From assembly GCF_900103005.1 (NCBI RefSeq), contig NZ_FMWL01000004.1, forward strand, positions 1-64,000: DNA of 64,000 nt. Reading direction: 5' to 3'. This DNA is from Acidaminobacter hydrogenoformans DSM 2784. GTDB lineage: Bacteria; Bacillota; Clostridia; Peptostreptococcales; Acidaminobacteraceae. This document shows positions 1 to 7,772 of this stretch, in pieces. Positions within the stretch are counted from its first letter, which is position 1. Each line of letters begins with the position of its first letter. The position numbers were made by a program, and so were the translations under genes. Under the pieces are notes generated by a model, which worked only from the letters and a program-made list of their open reading frames with translations, was not told where the DNA came from and did no database searches.

Positions 1-72
1 TTTTACAATTCAACCGTAACCCATTGTCCATGATAATGGGTTTTATAAGAGATGCGACTTCCATAATTTAAC
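1..72 (+). repeat. Right end of a composite intergenic repeat
   Basis: The first 72 bases match 14668-14755: the TTTTACAATTCAACC start, a CCATTGTC arm, an ATAATGGGTT-type arm and a GACTTCCATAATTT tail. The left part of the element lies outside the window. Related sequence, also with the GACTTCCATAAT-like tail, occurs at 3190-3260 and 17203-17290. From 73 to 397 I see no gene, repeat or regulatory signal that I can defend; the short minus-strand reading frames there have no recognisable content. Confidence 0.6.
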
Positions 73-397
73 ACAAACTAAAGTACAGCTCCACAACTCA
101 TCCCTAAATTGACAATTAAGGCACGGTTGAGAGTGACTTTGGCACGTTCAGTTAAAATAAAAAAACAGCTTAATAAAAGTAGGAATTGAATATTTCGTTC
201 GCGTCGAGTGGTAATCACGGTGAGGTAGATCAGATATCTCGGACAATAAGAGCACCAATCCCGGGAACTGAATAGGCCAATTATAAACAACCCAATGTTT
301 TCGGAAATATCAACCGTAATATTTCGTGAATTACAACCGGATGATATCGGTGGATTATCCCGGATGAATTCGTAAAAGAAATAAATCCAATGAAGCT

Positions 398-462
398 TGA
401 TTGGAGATGGGTGACCATCGGCAAATATCTTTGACTTTTGATGATGACGCCCCAAGTTTTAG
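398..462 (+). repeat. Leader repeat carrying the GACCATCGGCAAA motif
   Basis: About 65 bases ending in an AGTTTTA tract are shared by three places, 398-462, 6125-6187 and 16797-16862. Each lies just upstream of a copy of the same gene (486-1112 and its broken relatives). All three hold GACCATCGGCAAATATC at the same offset. The leader and gene therefore duplicated together. Confidence 0.75.
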
Positions 463-485
463 GCACTGAAGGAGCTGTGAAAGCC

Positions 486-1112
486 ATGGACAAACTGCAT
501 TTTGAAGGGAAAATTAGTTCTGTTCAGCCGCGCATACGGGTAACGAGATCTTTTGACCAGTTTTCGCATACGTACCTGGGGTACGCGGTGAGACTGGAGG
601 GGGAGCTTGAAAACAGGCCATCCACATTTTCTGTTGGGATTGGCAAAGCGGCGCAGGCGAAGCATCAGCTAAAAGTGAATGATGTCATTTCCGGGTCGTG
701 TCTGCCGGTGGCGGATCCGTCATTGGAGCCGGTTGAATTTTACAAAGTTTCAAAGCTTCAAGTGGTTTCTGTGGGTGAGGCGGGCAGCCATTCAGAGCCT
801 TGGGAACTTATCGCACCGGAGCTTGAGATCTACAGGGAGCGGGGGCACAGACGGCTGGCGGCAAGGACTTATGATACAAAATGCAGCAGCTGCTGCTGGG
901 GTGTGCGAATGGCGGTGGAGATCATTATTGACCAGTGGGATCCCAGGGGACGCGTGGACTACAGAGACGAAACCTTTTGCTACGGGCCGCTGAGCTGCAA
1001 GCATTACAAAGCTGGGGCCAAGCGGAGGGTTGAGGGGCGAAAAGGCATGGTCTATGTGGAAGAGGACTGGGTTGATGAGGAGATGACGGGGCACAGGGAA
1101 CCGGATGAGTAG
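486..1112 (+). CDS. Conserved Cys-rich protein of unknown function (intact copy)
   Basis: A 208-residue protein starting MDKLHFEGKISSVQPRIR. The ATG at 486 is preferred because the truncated copies at 6210 and 16890 begin at the same place. I do not recognise a named family with certainty. The N-terminal half looks beta-rich, perhaps OB-like. The C-terminal half holds a Cys cluster (CSSCCWG near residue 135) and two further Cys (FCYGPLSCKHY), suggesting metal binding. The last residues are acidic. Three partial copies in this window (2560, 6210, 16890) mark it as a duplication-prone segment. It stands alone, with the M20 gene starting about 210 bases downstream. Confidence 0.7.
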   Translation: MDKLHFEGKISSVQPRIRVTRSFDQFSHTYLGYAVRLEGELENRPSTFSVGIGKAAQAKHQLKVNDVISGSCLPVADPSLEPVEFYKVSKLQVVSVGEAGSHSEPWELIAPELEIYRERGHRRLAARTYDTKCSSCCWGVRMAVEIIIDQWDPRGRVDYRDETFCYGPLSCKHYKAGAKRRVEGRKGMVYVEEDWVDEEMTGHREPDE

Positions 1113-1321
1113 CGGGGATTGAGGTATGGGGGCAGCGGGCGAAGCAGCTCGTGGACAACATGTGCCGTCAAATTGAGATTAATCTTTAAGCTTTAAACCT
1201 AAACAAGACTAAGAAATACGAATAATTTATGGGTATAACCCTAAAACCATATTATTTCTGAAGTGTTTGAGTTCCTTAAATAGTGACAATAACAGGTAAA
1301 TTTGAAAGGAAGGGGCGCATT

Positions 1322-2500
1322 ATGGGAAAGTTTGATCAGGACATTGAAGCACTCTTTAAAACACTTGTCGCCATAAGACGCAAGCTGCACCAGCAGCCGG
1401 AGCTGGGTTTCGAGCTGCCTGCAACTATAGAGACAATCACGGCGGTACTGCAACAGCACCAAATCCCTTACGAGATCGTCGCGGGAAGCGGCATCCTTGC
1501 TCAAATCGGTCGCACGGAAGGCCCTGCGATCATGCTGCGGGCGGATCTGGACGCGCTGCCCATTGAGGAGGCGACAAACCTCCCTTATAAGTCTGCCAAT
1601 GAAAACAAGATGCATGCCTGCGGTCATGATCTCCACGCCGCCATCCTGCTGGGCGCCGGAATTCTCCTCAAGCAGCGTGAGGCGGAGCTCCAGGGCTGTG
1701 TGAAGCTGATGTTTCAGCCAGACGAAGAGGGGCTGATGGGGGCGAAGAAGATGATCGAGGCGGGCGTTCTCGAGCATCCTAAGGTCGAGGCAGTTATTGG
1801 TCTTCACGTTGTGCCGGGATTATTTCTGGAGACTGGCGACATCATAGGTCAGAGTGGACCGGTCATGGCGGGCAGCATTCCCTTTGAGATTCAGATCACC
1901 GGAAAAGGCGGCCATGGCTCCGCACCTGAGAACGCCATTGATCCAATTTACGCTGCGGTGCAGATCTACCAGGCTCTGCAGTCCGTCAAAATGCGCGAGA
2001 TCAGTGCCCAGGAGCCGATGGTGATGACCATCGGGGAATTCGCCTTTGGGAAAACCTGCAATGTCATCCCTCAAAGCGGGCGGATGTCCGGCACCATACG
2101 GTTCTTTAAAAAAGAAGTCGGCGCATACGCCATCCAGCGGATCGAGGAGATTGTCACAGCGCTGGCTGCCGCCCTGCGGGTTGAAGCCACCTTTATAACC
2201 GGCGTATTTTTGCCGCCAGTGATCAATGATGCATCACTCACGCAGAAGCTGCTGCCATCTATCCAGGCAGAACTTGGCGAGGACAAAGTCAGGGACTACC
2301 AGCATAAATTTATGAGCTCGGAGGATTTCGCCTTTTACGGGGAAGAGGTTCCAGTCCTGTATCTGAACATTGGCGCGGGCTCGAAAGCAGCGGGCTATGA
2401 CTATTCTCTGCACCATCCTAAAGTAGCGTTCGACGAGAACGCCATGAAGTTTGGCGTCGCGGCGCTGGTGAGCGCGGCACTTGGGTTTTTGGAGTTATAG
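1322..2500 (+). CDS. M20 family metallopeptidase / N-acyl amino acid amidohydrolase
   Basis: A 392-residue member of the M20D group (hippurate hydrolase and N-acyl-L-amino-acid amidohydrolase type), which hydrolyses N-acylated amino acids or small peptides in the cytoplasm using two metal ions. Visible motifs: HACGHDLH (residues 98-105), the EE pair after FQPD (135-136), GLHVVPG, GGHGSAPE in the dimerisation domain, and the C-terminal HHPKVAFDE. The ATG at 1322 follows AAGGAAGGGG; an upstream in-frame start at 1283 lacks such a site. Length is normal for the family. The substrate cannot be told from sequence. Confidence 0.92.
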   Translation: MGKFDQDIEALFKTLVAIRRKLHQQPELGFELPATIETITAVLQQHQIPYEIVAGSGILAQIGRTEGPAIMLRADLDALPIEEATNLPYKSANENKMHACGHDLHAAILLGAGILLKQREAELQGCVKLMFQPDEEGLMGAKKMIEAGVLEHPKVEAVIGLHVVPGLFLETGDIIGQSGPVMAGSIPFEIQITGKGGHGSAPENAIDPIYAAVQIYQALQSVKMREISAQEPMVMTIGEFAFGKTCNVIPQSGRMSGTIRFFKKEVGAYAIQRIEEIVTALAAALRVEATFITGVFLPPVINDASLTQKLLPSIQAELGEDKVRDYQHKFMSSEDFAFYGEEVPVLYLNIGAGSKAAGYDYSLHHPKVAFDENAMKFGVAALVSAALGFLEL

Positions 2501-2559
2501 ATACCATCTGCCACTGAATTATCTCGATGCCAGGCGCGATTTTGGTATCTCGGTGCCAA

Positions 2560-2600
2560 GGAACCGGATGAGTGGCAATGAACGCAAGAAGGAGGTCAAC
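2560..2600 (+). pseudogene. 3' tail remnant of the 486-1112 gene family
   Basis: GGAACCGGATGAGTGGC and the following GCAATGAACGCA match the 3' end and trailing sequence of the broken copy at 6445-6480, and in part the end of the intact gene (1096-1112). Only the tail remains. It places a GGAGG ribosome site in front of the next gene, as it also does before the GFA gene at 6494. Confidence 0.5.
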
Positions 2601-2603
2601 CCC

Positions 2604-3137
2604 ATGAAAATAGTAATGTTAACGGGCAGCCCGCATCTCCAGGGCACCACGGCGCTGCTGGCAGATGAATTTTGCGCTGGTGCTTTAGAGGCTGGTCATG
2701 AAATCGTGCGCTTTGATACGGCGCAGCTGAAAATTGAGCCTTGCCTGGGGTGTGATCACTGCAGGATTATCAGCGGCAGCTGCGTCCATGAGGATGATAT
2801 GAACCAGATTCGCGAGCACTTGCTGGACGCAGAGGCTTTGGTCCTGGTGACGCCGCTATATTATTTTGGGATGACTGCGCAGCTCAAGCGGGCTGTGGAC
2901 CGGTTCTATGCCATTAATCCGGCGCTGCTTGAAGCGTCTAAAAAGGTTTATCTGATCAGTGCTGGCGCGGATCAGGATCCATGGGCCATGGAGGCACTGG
3001 TAGCCCATTACAGGACGATTTGCCGGTATCTGAACTGGGAAGCCGCAGGAGAAATCCTGGCCCTTGGCGCGGGTGTGCCGCGGGATCTTGAAGGGAGCGA
3101 AGCGCTGGTTAAGGCGCGGAGGATGGGTAAGGCGTGA
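2604..3137 (+). CDS. NAD(P)H-dependent FMN reductase / flavodoxin-fold protein
   Basis: A 177-residue flavodoxin-fold oxidoreductase. The N-terminal GSPHLQGTT phosphate loop for FMN is clear, followed by CLGCDHCR and a third Cys (SGSC) as in NADPH-dependent FMN reductases and iron-sulfur flavoproteins, then the VLVTPLYYFGMTAQLKRAVDRFY segment typical of the family. The start at 2604 follows AAGGAGG; the longer frame from 2481 overlaps the preceding gene and has no ribosome site. It probably handles electrons for small-molecule or quinone reduction. The partner is unknown. Confidence 0.85.
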   Translation: MKIVMLTGSPHLQGTTALLADEFCAGALEAGHEIVRFDTAQLKIEPCLGCDHCRIISGSCVHEDDMNQIREHLLDAEALVLVTPLYYFGMTAQLKRAVDRFYAINPALLEASKKVYLISAGADQDPWAMEALVAHYRTICRYLNWEAAGEILALGAGVPRDLEGSEALVKARRMGKA

Positions 3138-3186
3138 GATGAATGAAAAATAAATTTCATGGATTGCTGGAGTAATCCGCTAAACA

Positions 3187-3222
3187 AAAAAGCCCATTAT
3201 CGTAATTCAAGATAATGGGCTC
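3187..3222. terminator. Hairpin between convergent genes
   Basis: AGCCCATTATC and GATAATGGGCT pair around a 9-base loop, with A-runs on the left so that the minus-strand transcript ends in T. It lies between the FMN reductase gene and the convergent ATPase gene and can serve both. The ATAATGGG arm and a nearby GCTTCCACATATTAA tail relate it to the repeat at 1-72, 14700 and 17203. Confidence 0.65.
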
Positions 3223-3277
3223 CATTTGAAACGAGGCTTCCACATATTAACAATCCTGTTGATAGCATTGCCATTTT

Positions 3278-4483
3278 TCACTCAGTCGCCATCAAAAATT
3301 CAATAATATTGATCACACGGATCCCGGAAAAGTCGCTGTAGATATTTTTATCCATGGTGAGAATGAACTTTGGGTAATGATCAGGGATCGCTTCGAGAGG
3401 CCGCAGCTCCCGCGTTCGGGTTTTCTCATCCAGGATGCTTGCGCAGACTTGAAAGTAGGCCTTTTCGTTTGGCTTCGTCGCGACAAAATCCACTTCCAAA
3501 GCACCAATTTTGCCGATGGTCACCTCGTACCCACGCCTCAGAAGCTCCAAATAAACGACATTCTCCAAAACGTGTCCATAGTCCGTGTCTCGAAGCCCCG
3601 TGAGCTGATTTCTGATCCCCTGGTCGACCAGATAGTATTTTTCCAGCGTCTTGAGAAACATTTTGCCCTTCAGGTCGTAACGATTTGCCTTATAAACAAT
3701 GAAAGCGCTCTCAAGCATCTTCAGATAATTATCAATGGTCTCGCTGGTTGTCTTTCTTCCGCTGCTGGTCAGGTAATCACTGATTTTCTTCGTGGAAACG
3801 ACACTGCCAATATTTGACGCAATAAATTTCAAAATACTTTCTAAAAGTGCGGCATCTCGAATGTTGTTTCGTTCCATGACGTCTTTTATGAGCACCGTAT
3901 TGTAAATGCCCTCCAAAAATGGGCCGATGGTTTCCGGTCGGTCCATAAGATCTGCAATGGTTGGCAGACCACCATACTTCAAATAATCACTGAACGCATC
4001 TTCAAGCTTGTTGAGGTCCACAGCATTGAAGTCCAGATATTCCTTAAAGGATAGCGGCAGCATTTTAATTTCCACATACCTTCCGGAAAGCAGCGTCGAA
4101 AGCTCTGAGGACAGTAAGTAAGCATTTGAACCGGTAATATAGAGATCAACGTTTGCATCCACGAGAAATGCGTTTATTACTTTTTCCCACGAAGGCACCT
4201 GCTGCACTTCATCAAGCAAAATATAATGTCTATCCTTTGAATTCGTAAGTCTTTTTTGGATATAGGCATGCAGTGCTTTATAATTAGTGATCTCGTCGAA
4301 TTCAAAGGATTCAAAGTTCATTCGAATAATATGATTTTTTGAAATTCCGGCATTAATTAAGTGCTTTTCAAATAAGCTCAGCAGAGTGGATTTACCGCAG
4401 CGTCGAATGCCGGTAATAACTTTAATGAGCGGCTTGTCTTTAAATTGGATTAACTTATTAAGGTATAATTCTCGTTGCTTCAT
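3278..4483 (-). CDS. AAA ATPase with DUF4143 domain
   Basis: A 401-residue protein of the AAA_14/DUF4143 group. It has a P-loop GIRRCGKST near residue 26, a Walker B YILLDEVQ near 95, and a C-terminal DUF4143 region ending in a nuclease-like VDFVATKPN. These proteins are widespread in anaerobes and their role is unsettled. The ATG at 4483 follows GAGGTGG at good spacing. Two matches to the dispersed motif lie inside: the exact copy at 3508 encodes VTIGK and a 9-base match at 3924 encodes ETIG. It is transcribed alone and convergent with the FMN reductase gene. Confidence 0.88.
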   Translation of the reverse strand: MKQRELYLNKLIQFKDKPLIKVITGIRRCGKSTLLSLFEKHLINAGISKNHIIRMNFESFEFDEITNYKALHAYIQKRLTNSKDRHYILLDEVQQVPSWEKVINAFLVDANVDLYITGSNAYLLSSELSTLLSGRYVEIKMLPLSFKEYLDFNAVDLNKLEDAFSDYLKYGGLPTIADLMDRPETIGPFLEGIYNTVLIKDVMERNNIRDAALLESILKFIASNIGSVVSTKKISDYLTSSGRKTTSETIDNYLKMLESAFIVYKANRYDLKGKMFLKTLEKYYLVDQGIRNQLTGLRDTDYGHVLENVVYLELLRRGYEVTIGKIGALEVDFVATKPNEKAYFQVCASILDEKTRTRELRPLEAIPDHYPKFILTMDKNIYSDFSGIRVINIIEFLMATE

Positions 4484-4552
4484 AGCCACCACCTCGAATT
4501 AAACTATACCTGTTTTTGAGTTGAAAATCAATTGTTTTGCGGTTATAACCTA

Positions 4553-4612
4553 AAAAAAGAGAGACTGAGGCGAAGTGACCATCGGCAGCATTTTTGAGCA
4601 GTCTCTCGTGCG
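4553..4612. repeat. Hairpin with the dispersed motif in its loop
   Basis: GAGAGACTG and CAGTCTCTC pair and enclose GACCATCGGCA. Read on the minus strand the stem is followed by a T-run, so it has the form of a terminator, yet no minus-strand gene ends here. It lies in the gap between the divergent ATPase gene and the CNNM gene. Confidence 0.55.
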
Positions 4613-4730
4613 GCTGGCACGATTTTAGAATTCAACTCTGCTAATGTTTTGAGAGTGATGGAATGCTGGGCGGGTACAATGTTAGTAAGATGTCAACAAC
4701 GCCATGACATCTTACTGGAGGGATGAGGAT

Positions 4731-6053
4731 TTGATCATAAAACTTGTGTTTTTAACTATTTTAATCGCAGTGAATGCTTTTTTCGCTGCTTCTGAAATGG
4801 CTTTGATTTCTCTAAATGACAATAAAATAAAGCTTATGGCTGAAAAAGGGGATAAGAAAGCCAGACATTTAGTGAAATTGTTGGGTGAACCCAGCCGCTT
4901 CCTGGCGACGATTCAGATTGGCATTACACTGGCAGGCTTTCTGGCCAGCGCATTAGCAGCTGAATCCTTTGCTGATCCTTTGGTTGCTATTTTGGATGCT
5001 TATAATTTGCCTGTCTCTGAAGCTGTATTAAAAGCGGGTATCGTGCTTGCTATTACCATTATTTTATCCTATTTTACATTGGTGTTCGGCGAATTGGTGC
5101 CTAAGCGCGTCGCCATGAAAAAAGCTGAGGGTATTGCCTTTTTTGTAGTGACACCATTGACGCTATTGTCAAAAATTACAAACCCATTCGTCAAGCTTCT
5201 TACTGCTTCTACAAACTTCTCTGTAAGGCTGTTTGGCATTGATCCGCATGCCCCTGATGAGCATGTTACAGAAGAAGAAATCAGAATGATGGTGGATGTT
5301 GGAGAAGAAAAGGGTTCTATTCTAAAGCATGAGAAAGTAATGATCAACAACATTTTCGAGTTTAATAATAAAACTGCGGAAGACGTTATGACTCACAGAA
5401 TGGAAATTGTCGGTATACCGGCACACACTGAATTAAAGGCGCTAATAGAAGTTTTAAAAGTTAAGAAGTATTCTCGAATCCCAGTCTATGAGGAGACTAT
5501 TGACAATATTATTGGCATCCTGCATGTCAAGGATTTGCTTGATTTGCTGGAGCTGGTTAAAGTGGATGCTGATAGGACCTTTGAATTGTCAGCCTATATG
5601 CGGGAGCCGTTCTTTATTCCCATTCAGAAGAAAATTGATGAGCTTTTCGTCGACCTACAGGCAGCCAAAACCCATGTAGGCATTGTCATAGACGAATATG
5701 GCGGCACGGCTGGAATGATTACTTTGGAAGACCTGGTAGAAGAAATCGTTGGCAATATTTATGATGAATATGATGAAGAAGAGGACAAGGAAGTTAAGCA
5801 AATTGATCCATCTACCTTTGAGGTCAGTGGCATGATCAGTCTCTATGAGCTTGAGGAATATCTTGAGGTTGAGCTGCCAGTGGAGGAATTTGAGACGATG
5901 AATGGTTTTTTTATCAGCTTGTTTGGGAATATTCCGCCAAAAGGGCAAGTGAGTCAAGTGGAATTTGAGCATTTGCTGATTCAAGCTGTAGAGGTGACGG
6001 ATAAACGCATTGAGAAAATGATTATTCAGGTCATGGATCGTGGGGAAGCGTAA
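4731..6053 (+). CDS. CNNM/HlyC-CorC family membrane protein
   Basis: A 440-residue protein of the hemolysin-related CNNM family, linked to Mg2+/Co2+ homeostasis. Order: N-terminal DUF21 membrane domain (FFAASEMALISLN, four membrane segments, to about 190), two CBS domains (MTHRMEIVGIP and the VDADRTFELSAYM to VIDEYGGTAGMITLEDLVEEIVG region), then a C-terminal CorC_HlyC domain. The TTG at 4731 follows GGAGGG. The broken copy at 17436 keeps the same ribosome site and TTG, while the upstream ATG there is out of frame, which confirms this start. Confidence 0.92.
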   Translation: MIIKLVFLTILIAVNAFFAASEMALISLNDNKIKLMAEKGDKKARHLVKLLGEPSRFLATIQIGITLAGFLASALAAESFADPLVAILDAYNLPVSEAVLKAGIVLAITIILSYFTLVFGELVPKRVAMKKAEGIAFFVVTPLTLLSKITNPFVKLLTASTNFSVRLFGIDPHAPDEHVTEEEIRMMVDVGEEKGSILKHEKVMINNIFEFNNKTAEDVMTHRMEIVGIPAHTELKALIEVLKVKKYSRIPVYEETIDNIIGILHVKDLLDLLELVKVDADRTFELSAYMREPFFIPIQKKIDELFVDLQAAKTHVGIVIDEYGGTAGMITLEDLVEEIVGNIYDEYDEEEDKEVKQIDPSTFEVSGMISLYELEEYLEVELPVEEFETMNGFFISLFGNIPPKGQVSQVEFEHLLIQAVEVTDKRIEKMIIQVMDRGEA

Positions 6054-6187
6054 TTTTTGGTGGGGGACTGGGCCGGCTTGAGCATTTGCCGGAAGACAAG
6101 ACAAGGAAGCCGTGTTGTGGCAGGTGGGTGAGAGGGTGACCATCGGCAAATATCTTTGATTTTTGATGCTGACGCCCCCAGTTTTAT
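6054..6187 (+). repeat. REP-like repeat plus motif leader
   Basis: TTTTTGGTGGGGGACTGGGC followed by CGGCTTGAGCATT matches 13936-13985 almost exactly, and its first part matches 20540-20580. It runs into a GGGTGAGAGGGTGACCATCG leader that matches 14018-14038 and the leader at 398. This joins the REP-like family and the GACCATCGGCA family in one block. Confidence 0.7.
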
Positions 6188-6209
6188 GCACTGAAGGCAC
6201 TGAGATAGC

Positions 6210-6463
6210 CATGGATAAACTGCGTTTTGAAGGAAAAATTAGTTCCGTTCAGCCGCGCATACGGCTAACCAGATCTTTTGACCAGTTTTCGCATACTTAC
6301 TTAGGGTACGCGGTGAGAATGGAGGGAGAGCTTGAAAACCGGCTATCCATATTTTCAGTTGGGATTAGCCAAGCGGAGGGTTGAGGGACGAAAAGGCATG
6401 GTCTATGTGGAAGAGGACTGGGTGGATGAGGAAATGACGGGGTACAGGGAACCTGATGAGTAG
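6210..6463 (+). pseudogene. Broken copy of the 486-1112 gene
   Basis: The first 55 residues (MDKLRFEGKISSVQPRIR and on) are close to the intact protein. Then sequence equal to about 645-1018 of the intact gene is missing and the frame runs into TGA within the join. The join sits at a short repeat, AAGCGG, present at both deletion ends in the intact gene. The 3' part, up to a final EPDE-type tail, is still readable at the DNA level. Confidence 0.8.
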
Positions 6464-6493
6464 CAATGAACGCATTAAGAGGAGGCGCTGGTT

Positions 6494-6898
6494 ATGAAAT
6501 ATTTAGGATCATGTCTTTGCGGTGAAGTTACGTTCGAGATAGAAGGAGATTTTGAAAATTTTTATCTTTGTCATTGTGGGCTATGTCGCAAAGATACTGG
6601 TTCAGCGCATGCCGCCAACCTATTTTCTTCCACAGCCAAGTTAAGATGGCTGTCTGGTCAAGAAAAAACGAAAACCTTCAATTTTCGTTCAAGGGGACAT
6701 ATAAAAAGCTTTTGTCTTAATTGTGGATCTGCTTTGCCAAATATTCAGATGGATGGAAAATTGCTGGTCGTTCCTGCGGGAAGTATTGACGGTGATTTGA
6801 ACATAAAGCCGCAAGCACATATCTATTATTCAAAAAAAGCGAACTGGGATACTGAGCTTGAGAACGTACCAAAGTTTGAAAAGCTCCCAAATGAATGA
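6494..6898 (+). CDS. GFA family (CENP-V/GFA) zinc protein
   Basis: A 134-residue member of the glutathione-dependent formaldehyde-activating enzyme-like family. Zinc ligands are visible: C7-x-C9, C26-x-C28-xx-C31 followed by RKDTGSAHAAN, and C74-xx-C77 (FCLNCGSALP). The real activity of most members is unknown; several are thought to bind small thiol adducts. The ATG follows AAGAGGAGG, supplied by sequence shared with the region before the FMN reductase gene. Length is normal. Confidence 0.9.
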   Translation: MKYLGSCLCGEVTFEIEGDFENFYLCHCGLCRKDTGSAHAANLFSSTAKLRWLSGQEKTKTFNFRSRGHIKSFCLNCGSALPNIQMDGKLLVVPAGSIDGDLNIKPQAHIYYSKKANWDTELENVPKFEKLPNE

Positions 6899-6932
6899 GA
6901 ATTAGGGATATGAGTGGAGCGTGCGTAATGGG

Positions 6933-6996
6933 AACCATCGGCAGAGTTTTGGCTTTGGTTTATTATGGGATCAAAGAGGGGATGCCGATGGTTTTT
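6933..6996 (+). terminator. Terminator-like inverted pair of the dispersed motif
   Basis: AACCATCGGCA at 6933 and TGCCGATGGTT at 6983 are exact inverse copies separated by about 40 bases, and the second runs into TTTTTT. It follows the GFA gene and faces the convergent PlsY-like gene. The sequence between the arms matches the block at 10401, 14775 and 20665. Confidence 0.7.
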
Positions 6997-7033
6997 TAAG
7001 GCACCAATCCGGAGATCGCCAAAATGAGCCTGC

Positions 7034-7753
7034 CTACTCAGATTCAGAGCCTTGATCCTCATGATGATTTCCAGGTTTTTCGATCTTCACTGATTTTTTC
7101 ATCATTGAGACAACATGCCTGTTATCCAGGGTATGACCTTGTCGTGTCAATTTCCTGAGCTGCATGATCTCCGGCAGCTCTGCCAACACGTACAGAATGG
7201 TGATGGTCAGCGCAAAAACCACTTCCAGACTATATAGACCATTGCGAAAAGCGAACCAAGGGATCGTTAGAGCAACCCCACCTACAAAAGAAAACATGGG
7301 AGCGAAACGCCCAAACAGCATCCCGCCAGCATGGGTCACCAGCAAACCCACGGGGCTGATGGCCAGCATCATCCCCATGATGCTTGAATTTCCGCCCCCG
7401 CCTGAAAACCGGTGCCAGACTGGCCAAAGATGTCCAACCAGTACCGCCACTGCTGCCAACAAATAGTAAGGAGCCTCAGGAATCATGATCTTTATGATCA
7501 AAGTTGGCAAAAATGCTTTTAAAGCATCGAGAACGCTGACCATTATGCCCCAACGTGGGCCAAAGGCAATCATAACATTAGTTGCGCCTACAGCATGGGA
7601 GACCAGTTCAGCCTGAGCATCTGTAGTGGGTGTACGAATCAAGGTCAGAGGCTCACCTGGTTTTAAAATTGCAAACACAATGCGGGCAAATGATATTGAG
7701 CCAATCAAATATCCACAAACGATTGTCAGTATGAAGATTAAATGAGATGCCAA
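7034..7753 (-). CDS. PlsY-like glycerol-3-phosphate acyltransferase family protein
   Basis: A 239-residue membrane protein resembling PlsY, which acylates glycerol-3-phosphate from acyl-phosphate. PlsY-like signatures are GSISFARIV near the N-terminus, ATNVMIAFGPRWGIMV, DALKAFLP and GHLWPVWHRFSGGGG. About six membrane segments are visible. The charged C-terminal tail is longer than in standard PlsY. The TTG at 7753 follows GGGGAGGA at 7-base spacing. The gene starts 20 bases after the PEP-utilising enzyme ends, so the two form an operon. Divergence from PlsY makes a paralogous role likely. Confidence 0.75.
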   Translation of the reverse strand: MASHLIFILTIVCGYLIGSISFARIVFAILKPGEPLTLIRTPTTDAQAELVSHAVGATNVMIAFGPRWGIMVSVLDALKAFLPTLIIKIMIPEAPYYLLAAVAVLVGHLWPVWHRFSGGGGNSSIMGMMLAISPVGLLVTHAGGMLFGRFAPMFSFVGGVALTIPWFAFRNGLYSLEVVFALTITILYVLAELPEIMQLRKLTRQGHTLDNRHVVSMMKKSVKIEKPGNHHEDQGSESE

Positions 7754-7772
7754 GAGAATGTCCTCCCCTACT

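Noticed and set aside
78-493. Minus-strand frames at the left edge
   Set aside because: No domain, no ribosome site, and they overlap the repeat leader and the start of the first gene.
2027-2034. GACCATCGGGG inside the M20 gene as a motif copy
   Set aside because: Only eight bases of the core match; at this length chance matches are expected.
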